Below are positions 1 through 8,998 of a DNA stretch of 64,000 bases, piece by piece. The stretch comes from Myxococcales bacterium. Its GTDB lineage: Bacteria; Myxococcota_A; UBA796; GCA-2862545. Each line of letters begins with the position of its first letter. The stretch's first letter is position 1. The notes under the pieces are model-generated. The model saw only the letters and a list, made by a program, of their open reading frames with translations, did not search any database and had not been told where the DNA came from. Location of the stretch: the NCBI GenBank assembly GCA_019634415.1, contig JAHQVJ010000174.1:1-64000 (forward strand), in the 5' to 3' direction. A program made the position numbers and the translations under genes.

Positions 1-1080
1 GCGCTTCATCTCGTGCAGCAAGGTCGCCGTGAGCTTCGCCCCGGTGCAGCCCAGGGGATGACCCAGCGCGATGGCGCCACCGTTCACGTTCACCGTCTCC
101 GGGTCCAGCCCCAGATCCCGCACGCAGTACGCCGCCTGCGAGGCAAACGCCTCGTTGATCTCGTACAAGCCGATGTCGGACAGCTGCAGGCCCGCGGCCT
201 GGACCGCCTTCGGGATCGCCTTCGCCGGACCGATCCCCATGATCTCCGGCTCCACGCCCACCACCTGATAGGAGCGCAGCAGCCCCAGCACGGGCCAGCC
301 GTTCGCCTCCGCCACGTCGCGGGCGGCGATGAGCGTGGCCGCAGCACCATCGGAGGTCTGGGAGCTGTTGCCCGCCGTCACGGAGCCCCCCGCCTTGAAG
401 GCCGGACGCAGCTTGCCCAAGCCCTCGAGGGTGGAAGCCCGCGGGCCCTCGTCCACCTGGTGGGTGATCTCGTGCCAGGACCCACCCTTGAACACGCGGG
501 TGTCCAGGGGCACGATCTCGTCTGCGAAGCGCCCCGACTCGATGGCCGCCAGCGCCCGGTTCTGCGAGGTCAGCGCGAAGGCGTCCTGCTCGGCGCGGCT
601 CACCTCGAAGCGCTGGGCCACGTTCTCGGCGGTGATGCCCATGGGCGTGTAGGCCCCTGGACGCTCGGCCATCAGACCGGGGTTCGGGGCCGGCTTCTCG
701 CCGCCCATGGCGATGAGGCTCATCGACTCCACGCCGCCCGCCAGCACCACGTCCTGCCAGCCCGCCAGGATCGCGCTCGCGCCCTGGGCCATGGCCTGCA
801 GACCCGAGCTGCAGAAGCGGTTGATGGTCAGCGCGGGCACCTCGTCGGGGATGCCCGCGATGAGCGCGCCGATGCGCGCCACGTTCATGCCCTGCTCGGC
901 CTCCGGCGTGGCGGTTCCCACCACCACATCGTCCACCTTCGCGGGATCGACCCCGCCTCGTTCCAGCGCACCCTTCAGTACGCACGCCAGCATGTCGTCG
1001 GGGCGAGTGTCCTTGAGGGATCCCTTCTGGGCCTTGCCGACGGCAGTGCGCACGGCGGAGACCACGGCAACTTCACGCAT
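1..1080 (-). CDS. fadA: Acetyl-CoA acyltransferase (thiolase), partial
   Basis: Thiolase that carries out the last, CoA-dependent cleavage step of fatty-acid beta-oxidation. I translated the minus strand from ATG at 1080. The nucleophilic cysteine lies in NRFCSSG near residue 90, and the later GGAIALGHPLGCTGAK segment is the family's active-site His region. The reading frame is still open at the left edge, so the C-terminal loop with the second catalytic Cys is missing from the window. A GGGAG ribosome site precedes the ATG. It starts 11 bases after the fadN stop, so the order fadN-fadA matches the fadNA arrangement of Bacillus-type beta-oxidation operons. Confidence 0.93.
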   Translation of the reverse strand, partial: MREVAVVSAVRTAVGKAQKGSLKDTRPDDMLACVLKGALERGGVDPAKVDDVVVGTATPEAEQGMNVARIGALIAGIPDEVPALTINRFCSSGLQAMAQGASAILAGWQDVVLAGGVESMSLIAMGGEKPAPNPGLMAERPGAYTPMGITAENVAQRFEVSRAEQDAFALTSQNRALAAIESGRFADEIVPLDTRVFKGGSWHEITHQVDEGPRASTLEGLGKLRPAFKAGGSVTAGNSSQTSDGAAATLIAARDVAEANGWPVLGLLRSYQVVGVEPEIMGIGPAKAIPKAVQAAGLQLSDIGLYEINEAFASQAAYCVRDLGLDPETVNVNGGAIALGHPLGCTGAKLTATLLHEMKR

Positions 1081-1091
1081 GTCGACTCCCA

Positions 1092-3485
1092 TTAGTTTCG
1101 AAGGATCTTGCCAGTGGTGGCGAAGTGCATGATTCGTTCTTGGGTCTTGGCTTCGCCGGCCAACGACAGGAACGCCTCGCGCTCGAGGTCCAACAGGTCT
1201 TGCTCGGTGCGCACGGTGCCCCAGGGAATGTCGCCCCCCGACAGCACACGTGCGATCTGCTTGCCCACCACGGCGTCGTGGGCGGTGATGTGCCCGCCTT
1301 CCTGCATCTGGTAGAGGAACAGCTCGATGGCCGCCGCCCCCGTGGGACCGGGCAGCTTCACGGTGCGCTTGGCGGGCGGCACGTAGCCCGACACCGCCAG
1401 GCCCAGGGCGGCCTGCTTGGCGTCGAACAGCTGCCGATCGATGTTCATCGACACGCGGTCGCCCGGGCGCAGGAAGCCCCAGTCGCGGCACTGGCCGGCA
1501 CCTGCCGCGGGACGGGCGTTGCCGATGCGCTCGAAGGCCTTCTGCACGAAGGGGTTGGGGTCGTAGTCGATGTCCTGGGGCACGTCGCCCAGGTAGCGAA
1601 TCACGAGCTCCTTGCAGCCACCGGCACCGGGCAGCAGCCCCATGCCGGCCTCGACGAGGCCCATGTAGGTCTCGGCCGTGGCCACGGCCATCGCACTGTG
1701 CATGGCCACCTCACAGCCGCCCCCCAGCACCATGCCGTGGGGCGTGGTGACCACGGGACGCGGGCTGTACTTGGCGCGCATCACCAGGTCCTGCAGCGTC
1801 TTGATCTGCTGATCGAGCTGGTCCCAGGCCTTCATGTGGATGGCCATGCCGATGCCCTGCAGATCGGCACCAGCCGAGAACGCCCGCGCGTGCTGGTTGC
1901 CCACCACCAGCGCCTGCCACGGGCCGGCGTCGAGCAGGTCCAGCGCCCGGTGGTACATCTTGATGATGTCTTGGTTGAGCGCGTTGAGCGCGGTGCCGTT
2001 GCGGAACTCGAGGCACAGCACGTCGTCGCCGAGGTCGAGCAGCCCAGCGCCGCCGTTCTTCTCGATCTCTCCGCCCTGGGCCACCACGTCCCGCAAGAAC
2101 AGCTGCCCGTCGGGGTGGGGCACGGCGTCCGCGCCGCCCGTCTGCTTCCAGTAGGTCGGCACGCCCGAGCCGTCGCGGTCGTAGAAGCTCGTGCGCCCGC
2201 CCTCGAGCATGTCGGTGACCCAGCTGGGCACGGTGCGGCCCTCGGCCTGCATGCGAGCCACCGACTCGCCCACGCCGATGGCGTCCCAGGCCTCGAAGGG
2301 GCCCAGATCCCAGCCGAAGCCCCAGCGCATGGCGCGGTCCACGTTCACCACGTCGTCGGCCACCTCGGGGATGCGCTTGGCCGTGTAGATCAGGGTGTCG
2401 GCCGTGACGCGCCAGGCGGCCTTGGCGGCGTCGTCGTCGCCCTGCACCGCTGCGGCCACCGCCGCTGCGGGTCCGCCCGTCTTGCCGGCCTTCCGGGCGG
2501 CACCGGTGCTGGGGTACCGCACCTTCTCGGCAGGCGTGTACTCCATGGTGGCGAGGTCCACCGACAGGATCACCGACTTGCCGTCCTGCTTGACCTTCTT
2601 GTAGAAGCCCTCGCCCGTCTTGGACTTCTGGCCCGAGCGACCCGCGGCCAGCAGCTGGTCCACCGCCTCGGGCAGCTGGAAGATCTCACGCTCGTCGTCG
2701 CCCTCCGTGTACTCGTACAGGTTGGTGAACACGTGCTTGAGGGTGTCGAGCCCCACCACGTCGGCGGTGCGGAACACCGCCGACTTGGGGCGCGCCATGG
2801 CCTGGCCGAAGATGGCGTCCACCTGCTCCACGGTCAGCCCCGTCTCGCGCATGTGCCGGAAGACGCTGGCCATGCCGTAGATGCCGAAGCGGTTGGCCAC
2901 GAAGTTGGGCGTGTCCTTGGCCCAGACGATCCCCTTGCCGAGCGTGTGGTCGCAGAACTGCGCCACCTTGTCGGCCACGGCCGGATCGGTGTCGTCGCCC
3001 ACCACGATCTCGAGCAGCCGCATGTAGCGGACCGGGTTGAAGAAGTGGGTGACCAGGAAGTTGCGCCGCATCTCGGGCGACATGTCAGCCGCCATGTCGG
3101 CGAGCTTGATGCCCGAGGTGTTGCTGCTCACGATGCTGTCGGGCGACCGGTTGCTGGCGACCCAGGCGTAGACCTTGCGCTTGATGTCCAGCCGCTCCAC
3201 CACCACCTCGACGATCCAGTCGCAGGAGGCGAGCAGCTCGGCGTGGTCGTCGTAGTTGCAGGGCGTGATCAGCGCTGCGTCCGACGGACGGAACAGAGGA
3301 GGCGTGCGCTTGTCCTTTGCTGCCGCCCCGATGGCTCTCTCGGCCAGGGCCGTACGGGAGCCTTGCCCGTCGGGAGGCACGATATCGTAGAGCAGGGACG
3401 GGATCCCTGCGTTGGCGAGGTGGCAGGCGATTCCGGTGCCCATCACACCGGCGCCGAGTACCGCCACCCGTTGGAAGTCAGCCAT
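1092..3485 (-). CDS. fadN: 3-hydroxyacyl-CoA dehydrogenase / enoyl-CoA hydratase (FadN type)
   Basis: Bifunctional beta-oxidation enzyme of 797 residues. It hydrates trans-2-enoyl-CoA and oxidises the 3-hydroxyacyl-CoA with NAD. The dehydrogenase is N-terminal, with the Rossmann motif GAGVMGTG at residues 11-18 and the HFFNPV segment near residue 145. The hydratase/isomerase domain is C-terminal, with FSAGADLQG and the oxyanion-hole region HGMVLGGGCEVAM. This HAD-then-ECH order and the length fit FadN of Bacillus (about 790 aa), not E. coli FadB, which has the reverse order. A GAGGGG ribosome site lies 8 bases before the ATG. It is first in an operon with the thiolase. Confidence 0.93.
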   Translation of the reverse strand: MADFQRVAVLGAGVMGTGIACHLANAGIPSLLYDIVPPDGQGSRTALAERAIGAAAKDKRTPPLFRPSDAALITPCNYDDHAELLASCDWIVEVVVERLDIKRKVYAWVASNRSPDSIVSSNTSGIKLADMAADMSPEMRRNFLVTHFFNPVRYMRLLEIVVGDDTDPAVADKVAQFCDHTLGKGIVWAKDTPNFVANRFGIYGMASVFRHMRETGLTVEQVDAIFGQAMARPKSAVFRTADVVGLDTLKHVFTNLYEYTEGDDEREIFQLPEAVDQLLAAGRSGQKSKTGEGFYKKVKQDGKSVILSVDLATMEYTPAEKVRYPSTGAARKAGKTGGPAAAVAAAVQGDDDAAKAAWRVTADTLIYTAKRIPEVADDVVNVDRAMRWGFGWDLGPFEAWDAIGVGESVARMQAEGRTVPSWVTDMLEGGRTSFYDRDGSGVPTYWKQTGGADAVPHPDGQLFLRDVVAQGGEIEKNGGAGLLDLGDDVLCLEFRNGTALNALNQDIIKMYHRALDLLDAGPWQALVVGNQHARAFSAGADLQGIGMAIHMKAWDQLDQQIKTLQDLVMRAKYSPRPVVTTPHGMVLGGGCEVAMHSAMAVATAETYMGLVEAGMGLLPGAGGCKELVIRYLGDVPQDIDYDPNPFVQKAFERIGNARPAAGAGQCRDWGFLRPGDRVSMNIDRQLFDAKQAALGLAVSGYVPPAKRTVKLPGPTGAAAIELFLYQMQEGGHITAHDAVVGKQIARVLSGGDIPWGTVRTEQDLLDLEREAFLSLAGEAKTQERIMHFATTGKILRN

Positions 3486-3532
3486 CGAACGACCCCTCGT
3501 TGATTGTGGACCTCAGGTGATAGCTGGTTGTC

Positions 3533-5011
3533 TTGTCGAGCATCCCTGGAGATTCCGTGCTTGTGGCATTCGTGATCGGCGCGATGGTGGCCCACGCCCA
3601 GGAGCAGCGCCCCGTAGCTGAGGATCATTTCACCGTTCGACATCCGAACGCCATGACCCGTATCATCAAAGTGGGGATCCCGAGGGGTGTGGGGATCCCC
3701 CCTCGGTTCCGAGCCTGCCCCCTGTCGTTCTGGGCGACGAACGACGGCTGGGAGTCCAGGGTCTCTCCCGAGTGCCATCCCAACCTCGTCCCGGCGGTGG
3801 AGGAGGCCGCGGCACTGTGGGAGCTGACGCTCGATCCGGCTCCGCGGCGGAACCGAGAGCTCTTCGAGATCTGGTACCTGTTTCCCGAGAAGCGGAAGGG
3901 GCAGGTCCGGCTGATGGTCCGCCAGGCCTGGGACAACGAGCTGCGCGTGGTGCCCGAGTGGCTGGAGGTGCTCAACTTCGGCGTCGAGGCGCGGGTGTTC
4001 CCCCAGTACCCCGAGGCGGCCGTGGGCACCGACACGGTGGTGAGTCGCTGCGACGTGCGGCTGCGGATCACCCCGAGCGGCACGCCGGTGGACGTACAGG
4101 CCAGCCGCTGCGACGAGGTGTTCCACGACATGGCCGAGCGCACGCTGCGCGGCTGGCAGTTCCGCACCCCCACCATCGACGACCTGCCGACGGACTCTGC
4201 CGTGACCGTGGGGGTGCACTTCGTGCGCGATCCGGAGCAGCCCCCTGGCTATGGCGAGGTGCTGTTGCCCGCCCAGCCGGATCTCGGGAACCGTACCCTG
4301 TCACGTCTCGAGGCACCGCTTCAGGTGGAGCGGACGCCTCCCAAGCTGCCCACGTGGCCCGCGCTGTACACGATGGACCACCGCTCCTACGCCGAGGTGG
4401 GGATCTACGCCATGGAGTGGCCCGAGCCGCGCACGTCCGAGGTCGGGCGTTCCTGCGACATGCTCTTCCAGGTCAACAGCAAGCGCCAGATCTGGGCCTG
4501 GGCCGAGACGCGCTGCGACCCGGACGTGAAGGAGGACAGCGAGGAGGCGGGCAACCGGTGGAACCTCAAGCACGGCGTGATCGAGCGAGGTGAGCGGTTC
4601 GCTCGCTTCCGCGGGACGTTCTTCTTTCCCGCCAACGGCAACCACGTGGTGCTCCGCATCCCCGAGGGAGACCTGCAGACGCCTGCGCGCAAGCTGCCGC
4701 CGTATGTGGAGACCTACCGGGTGGCCGAGGCGATTCGCCGCGTGCCGCCCAAGCTCCCGCGCGCCTTCGCCACCGAGGTGCTCGATTCGCGGGTGGTGTG
4801 TGAGTACGAGGTGCAGGTCGACAAGTCGGGTCGCCCCACCGAGCTGGTGTCGCGAGGCTGCCCGGCGTCGTACGCTCCCTATGCCGAGAAGGCCGTCAGC
4901 AAGTGGCGCTGGCTGCCCGCGCAGGCCAACGGTCAGCCCATCGCCTCGTCTGCGCTGGTCCGCGTGCGCTTCGATCAGCCCGACTTCGGAGACGTTGCCC
5001 AGGGAGGTTAG
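3533..5011 (+). CDS. Exported protein with repeated TonB C-terminal-like domains
   Basis: About 490 residues with a short hydrophobic N-terminus ending in AHAQ, so probably exported. At least two segments resemble the TonB_C fold: one near residues 170-225 (R-C-D-V-x-L then RTLRGWQFRTP) and one at the C-terminus (CEYEVQVDKSGRP, then KAVSKWRWLPA). They look like the (G)-A-x-x-A-V-x-x-W-x-[FW]-x-P core of energy-transducer TonB proteins. No TonB transmembrane anchor or Pro-rich spacer is present, so a structural or binding role in the periplasm is more likely than energy transduction. The TTG at 3533 opens the frame; GTG at 3557 with GGAGA upstream is an alternative start. It is 8 bases upstream of the protease gene and probably cotranscribed with it. 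Confidence 0.72.
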   Translation: MSSIPGDSVLVAFVIGAMVAHAQEQRPVAEDHFTVRHPNAMTRIIKVGIPRGVGIPPRFRACPLSFWATNDGWESRVSPECHPNLVPAVEEAAALWELTLDPAPRRNRELFEIWYLFPEKRKGQVRLMVRQAWDNELRVVPEWLEVLNFGVEARVFPQYPEAAVGTDTVVSRCDVRLRITPSGTPVDVQASRCDEVFHDMAERTLRGWQFRTPTIDDLPTDSAVTVGVHFVRDPEQPPGYGEVLLPAQPDLGNRTLSRLEAPLQVERTPPKLPTWPALYTMDHRSYAEVGIYAMEWPEPRTSEVGRSCDMLFQVNSKRQIWAWAETRCDPDVKEDSEEAGNRWNLKHGVIERGERFARFRGTFFFPANGNHVVLRIPEGDLQTPARKLPPYVETYRVAEAIRRVPPKLPRAFATEVLDSRVVCEYEVQVDKSGRPTELVSRGCPASYAPYAEKAVSKWRWLPAQANGQPIASSALVRVRFDQPDFGDVAQGG

Positions 5012-5019
5012 GTGGCGCC

Positions 5020-7848
5020 ATGACGATCTTGATGGCTGCTGCCTTCGGTACGGCTGCGGCGGAGCCCACGCGCTGGCAACGAACCCTCGACGAGGTCGTG
5101 CAAGCGGTGGTGTCCATCCGCGTGACCGCCACGCGAGACTTCGACACCGAGGACGCCGGCGTGAGCCAGGGAACCGGCTTCGTGGTCGACGCGGAGCGTG
5201 GGCTCGTGCTCACCAATCGCCACATGGTGCACGCCGGCCCGGTGGTGGCGGAGGGCGTTTTCCTCAACTCCGAGGAGGTGGAGCTGCGGGCCATCTACCG
5301 CGACCCGGTGCACGACTTCGGGCTGTACCAGTTCGACCCCTCCACCGTGCGCCACACCTCGCTGGTGGAGCTGCCGCTGGCGCCGGACGGAGCCCGCGTG
5401 GGCACCGAGATCCGCGTGGTGGGCAACGACGCGGGCGAGAAGATCTCGATCCTCGACGGTACCCTGTCGCGCCTCGACCGCAACGCTCCCAACTACGGGC
5501 AGAACAGCTACAACGACTTCAACACCTTCTACATCCAGGCGGCCTCCAACACCTCGGGCGGCTCGTCGGGCTCGCCGGTGGTGGATCTGCTCGGTCGCGC
5601 CGTGGCGCTCAACGCCGGTGGGAGCGTGCAAGCGGCATCCAGCTTCTATCTGCCCCTGGACCGGGTGGTCCGCGCGCTGGATCTGATCCAAGAGGGGCAG
5701 CCCGTCACGCGCGGCACGCTGCAGACGGTGTTCGTGCACACCCCCTTCGACGAGCTGGGCCGCCTGGGTCTGCAGGAGCAGACCGAAGCCACCGTGCGTC
5801 GCTCTGGTGGGCCGGATCTGGTGGGCATGCTCGTGGTGAAGCAGGTCCTGCCCGAGGGGCCTGCCGACGGCAAGCTGCGACCCGGAGACGTGCTGGTCCG
5901 GATCGACGGCGAGCTCGTCACGGACTTCGTGTCCCTCGAGTCCACCTTCGACGACTCGGTGGGGGCCACCCTGAAGGTGGAGGTGGAGCGCGGGGGAACC
6001 CCCGTCACGCTGGACATCGAGGTGGGCGATCTGCACGCCATCACTCCCAGCAGCTACCTCGAGGTGGGGCGCGGGGTGCTCAACCCCTTGAGCTACCACC
6101 AGGCCCGCAACCACAACCTGGCCGTGCAGGGCGTGTACGTCGCGGTGAGCGGCTACATGTGGGCCACCGCCGACGTGCCCGAGGGCGCGGTGGTCACCCA
6201 CATCGACGGGGTGGAGGTCCCCGACCTGGACGCTCTGCGCCAGGAGCTGCAGAAGAAGGGGGACGGCCAGCGGATCCGCGTGCGGTTCTTCCTGGTGCAC
6301 GAGCGGCGCCAGCCCTACGAGACGGTCGCGGTGATGGACCGTCGCTGGTACCCCATGCTGCAGTGCTCCCACGAGCGCAGCACCGGGCTGTGGCCCTGCG
6401 AGGTCAGCCCTCCGCCGCCTGTCTCGGAGGCTCCAGAGCCCGCAGCACAGCTCCCCCTCACCACCGAGGACCGCGTGGCACGTAAGGTGGCTCGTTCCCT
6501 CGTGATGGTGGAGTTCGACATCCCACACCCCACCGCGGGGGTGAAGGACCTCAACTACGTCGGGGCCGGCACCATCATCGATTCCGAGCGAGGGCTGCTC
6601 CTCGTCGACCGCGACACCGTCCCCGTGGGGTTGGGGGACCTCTCCATCACCTTCGCGGGCTCGGTCCGGGTGCCGGGCCGGCTCGAGTACCTGCACCCCG
6701 TACACAACTACGCCGTGCTGTCCTACGACCCGGCACTGCTCGGTGGCTTGGAGGTCCAGGCGGTTCAGCTCGCGGAGAAGGGGCCCGCCGAAGAGGACAA
6801 GGTCTGGCTCGTGGGCTTGAACGGCGACCACGTGGTGGTGAGCCAGAAAACCCGTGTGAAGCACGTGGACCACTTGCACATGGGCGCGTCGAACACACCG
6901 CGGGTCCGCGACTCGAACATGGTGGGGATCTGGCTCGAGGAGGCCGTGGACTCCTATGGCGGCGTCGTCGTGGACCGTCGCGGCGAGGTGGTGGCGCTGT
7001 GGGCCAGCTTCCTCGACCAGCGTCAGGGTGGAGAGCGCGCTCGTGGCTTCTACGGCATGCCCGTCGAGTTCCTGCAGCCCGTGGTGGGGCCCATCCTCGA
7101 GGGACGGACTCCGGACTATCGGATCCTCGGCGTGGAGGTCGTGCCGCTGTCGTTGGCGCAGGCCCGGGATCGCGGGCTGTCGGACGCGCGGGTGAAGCAG
7201 CTGCTCGATCGGGACCCCGACGGTCGCAAGGTGTTCGAGATCCTGCGGATCCATGGCCGGTCGCCAGCCAAGGAAGAGCTGCGGCCCACCGATCTGGTGC
7301 TGGAAGTGGACGGCCGGATCCTCACCGACGTGCGGTCGCTGGAGCGACTGCAGCGCAATCCGTCGGTGCGCATGACGGTGCTTCGGGATGCCTCGGAGGT
7401 CACGGTGGAGGTGCCCACCTTCGCGGTGCCAGGCCGCAGCGTGGACCGCGTGGTGTCCTGGGCGGGACTCATCGTGCACGAGCCTCACTTCGAGGTGGAA
7501 GCTCAGAAGGGCATCGAGGCAGAAGGAGCCTACATCGCCTGGCTGTGGTACGGCTCTCCGGCCCAGCGCTATGGCATCCGGCCCACGCGGCGGATCGTGC
7601 AGGTCGACGACGTTCCCACGCCGGATCTGGACAGCTTCCTCGCAGCGGTTCGTCACAAGCGCGACCGCGAGCCCGTTCGCTTGCTGCTGGAGAAGGCAGA
7701 TGGCTCCGAGGTCGTGCAGACCTTGAAGCTGGACCTGCACTACTGGCCCACGCAGGTGCTCCAGCTCGTGGACGGGGACTGGCAGCGCCGGCAGGAAGGG
7801 GTATCTGCTGGTGGCTCGGGTGCCGTCGACGCCGCCCCCCAGCCCTGA
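5020..7848 (+). CDS. Double HtrA/DegP-family serine protease (Nma111-like), one active and one degenerate unit
   Basis: A 942-residue periplasmic protease with a probable signal peptide (MTILMAAAFGTAAA). The first trypsin-like unit has a complete triad: His68 in LTNRHMV, Asp99 in DPVHDFGL and Ser183 in NTSGGSSGSPV. Two PDZ-like segments follow (around residues 260-330 and 350-430). A second trypsin-like plus PDZ unit begins near residue 480, but its triad is lost: LVDRDTV replaces the His motif, HPVHNYAV replaces the Asp motif, and the Ser loop reads DSYGGVV. This doubled layout, the GGSSGSP serine motif and the length closely match fungal Nma111 (about 1,000 aa). ATG at 5020 follows the previous stop by 8 bases; an open frame extends upstream to 4903 but overlaps the preceding gene. 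Confidence 0.88.
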   Translation: MTILMAAAFGTAAAEPTRWQRTLDEVVQAVVSIRVTATRDFDTEDAGVSQGTGFVVDAERGLVLTNRHMVHAGPVVAEGVFLNSEEVELRAIYRDPVHDFGLYQFDPSTVRHTSLVELPLAPDGARVGTEIRVVGNDAGEKISILDGTLSRLDRNAPNYGQNSYNDFNTFYIQAASNTSGGSSGSPVVDLLGRAVALNAGGSVQAASSFYLPLDRVVRALDLIQEGQPVTRGTLQTVFVHTPFDELGRLGLQEQTEATVRRSGGPDLVGMLVVKQVLPEGPADGKLRPGDVLVRIDGELVTDFVSLESTFDDSVGATLKVEVERGGTPVTLDIEVGDLHAITPSSYLEVGRGVLNPLSYHQARNHNLAVQGVYVAVSGYMWATADVPEGAVVTHIDGVEVPDLDALRQELQKKGDGQRIRVRFFLVHERRQPYETVAVMDRRWYPMLQCSHERSTGLWPCEVSPPPPVSEAPEPAAQLPLTTEDRVARKVARSLVMVEFDIPHPTAGVKDLNYVGAGTIIDSERGLLLVDRDTVPVGLGDLSITFAGSVRVPGRLEYLHPVHNYAVLSYDPALLGGLEVQAVQLAEKGPAEEDKVWLVGLNGDHVVVSQKTRVKHVDHLHMGASNTPRVRDSNMVGIWLEEAVDSYGGVVVDRRGEVVALWASFLDQRQGGERARGFYGMPVEFLQPVVGPILEGRTPDYRILGVEVVPLSLAQARDRGLSDARVKQLLDRDPDGRKVFEILRIHGRSPAKEELRPTDLVLEVDGRILTDVRSLERLQRNPSVRMTVLRDASEVTVEVPTFAVPGRSVDRVVSWAGLIVHEPHFEVEAQKGIEAEGAYIAWLWYGSPAQRYGIRPTRRIVQVDDVPTPDLDSFLAAVRHKRDREPVRLLLEKADGSEVVQTLKLDLHYWPTQVLQLVDGDWQRRQEGVSAGGSGAVDAAPQP

Positions 7849-7855
7849 GGCGCAC

Positions 7856-8356
7856 GTGGCGGATCGGTTCCTACGCCTCGTGGTGATGCGGCACGCGAAG
7901 TCCTCCTGGACGACGGAGGCCGCCACCGATCACGAGCGCCCCCTCAACGACCGAGGGCGGAGCGACGCACCCAAGATCGCTCAGCGCCTGGTGGAGCTCG
8001 GGTGGTGCCCCGATCGAGTGGTGTCGTCGGACAGCCTGCGCACGCAGGAGACGTGGGCCGGCATGGCCGATGCGATGCCCGCTCCGCAGGATGTGCGCTT
8101 CACTCGGCGGCTCTACCATGCAGGGGCCACGGCGTTCTGCCAGGTGGTGAGCGACGAGCCCGACGATGCGGCCTGTCTGCTGTTGCTCGGGCACAACCCG
8201 GGATGGGAGGAGGTGGTGGAGTGGCTGAGCGGACAGCCCGTCCGCATGACCACCGCCAACGCCGTGCTGCTGCGCCGTGATCGGGTGCCGTGGATGATGG
8301 CGCTGGAGCCCGAGACCTGGGGTTTGGTGGACGTGCTGCGTCCGAGGGAGCTGTGA
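7856..8356 (+). CDS. sixA: SixA-like phosphohistidine phosphatase (histidine phosphatase superfamily)
   Basis: A 166-residue protein of the phosphoglycerate-mutase-like branch 2. It has the catalytic RHAKSSW motif near the N-terminus and the second His motif GHNPGWEEV. SixA proteins remove phosphate from phosphohistidine, for example on histidine-containing phosphotransfer domains. I chose GTG at 7856, which has GAGG just upstream and lies 7 bases after the protease stop; an upstream GTG at 7811 would overlap the protease. The substrate here is unknown, but several histidine kinases are encoded in the window. Confidence 0.85.
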   Translation: MADRFLRLVVMRHAKSSWTTEAATDHERPLNDRGRSDAPKIAQRLVELGWCPDRVVSSDSLRTQETWAGMADAMPAPQDVRFTRRLYHAGATAFCQVVSDEPDDAACLLLLGHNPGWEEVVEWLSGQPVRMTTANAVLLRRDRVPWMMALEPETWGLVDVLRPREL

Positions 8357-8377
8357 TGCGCTACTGTTGGAGCAACC

Positions 8378-8998
8378 GTGGATGAGCGCATGACGCCCGC
8401 AGAGGTGGTCCGGTATTGGTTCGGTGACTGGGACGATCGCATCGAGCTAGCCTCGGACGACGCTCAGATCGCGCGGTGGTGGAGCGCCGATCCCACCATC
8501 GACGCGGAGATCCGAGAGCGGTTCTCGGGTGTGCATGCACGCGTGGCCGCTGGCGAGCTGCGCGCCTGGGAGGAGCAGCCGGTCGGGTTGCTCGCCTGCG
8601 TGCTGGTGCTCGATCAGTTCTCGCGCGTGCTGTTCCGCGGGCACGGCGACGCCTTCGCCCATGACACTGCGGCCCTGCAGCTCACGAGGACGGCGCTCCA
8701 GAAGGCGTGGGACAGGGACCTCACCCCGATCCAGCGGGCGTTTCTCTACCTGCCCCTCATGCATGCCGAGGATCGCGCCGCGCACCGTCGAGCGCTCGCC
8801 CTGTACCAGGGGTTGGCCGAAGAGGTGGAAGAGCTGGGGCTCGCCCGGGCCGACTACTACCGGCGCGTCGTCAACTACGAGGTCCGGCACAAGGAGATCA
8901 TCGATCGCTTCGGCCGGTACCCTCATCGGAACTTCCCGCTGGAGCGCACGTCCACGCCCGAGGAGCTCGACTTCATCGATCGGGAGTCGCCGTTCTGA
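8378..8998 (+). CDS. DUF924 family protein
   Basis: A 206-residue protein matching the DUF924 family: an N-terminal VVRYWFGD segment, the central LACVLVLDQFSRVLFRG and the later FLYLPLMHAED. The family is all-helical, resembles tetratricopeptide-like folds and has no firmly assigned biochemical activity. GTG at 8378 has GGAG 5 bases upstream; the ATG at 8390 is a weaker alternative. Its 3' end overlaps the convergent AhpD-like gene by 26 bases. Confidence 0.85.
   Translation: MDERMTPAEVVRYWFGDWDDRIELASDDAQIARWWSADPTIDAEIRERFSGVHARVAAGELRAWEEQPVGLLACVLVLDQFSRVLFRGHGDAFAHDTAALQLTRTALQKAWDRDLTPIQRAFLYLPLMHAEDRAAHRRALALYQGLAEEVEELGLARADYYRRVVNYEVRHKEIIDRFGRYPHRNFPLERTSTPEELDFIDRESPF

Noticed and set aside
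1125-3503. A 792-residue plus-strand frame opposite fadN
   Set aside because: It is a shadow of a conserved FadN gene caused by high GC and codon bias; its translation is Arg/His/Val-rich with no domain.
5008-7926. A 972-residue minus-strand frame opposite the double protease
   Set aside because: The opposite strand holds a protease with a complete triad and PDZ domains; the shadow has low-complexity His/Arg/Val composition.
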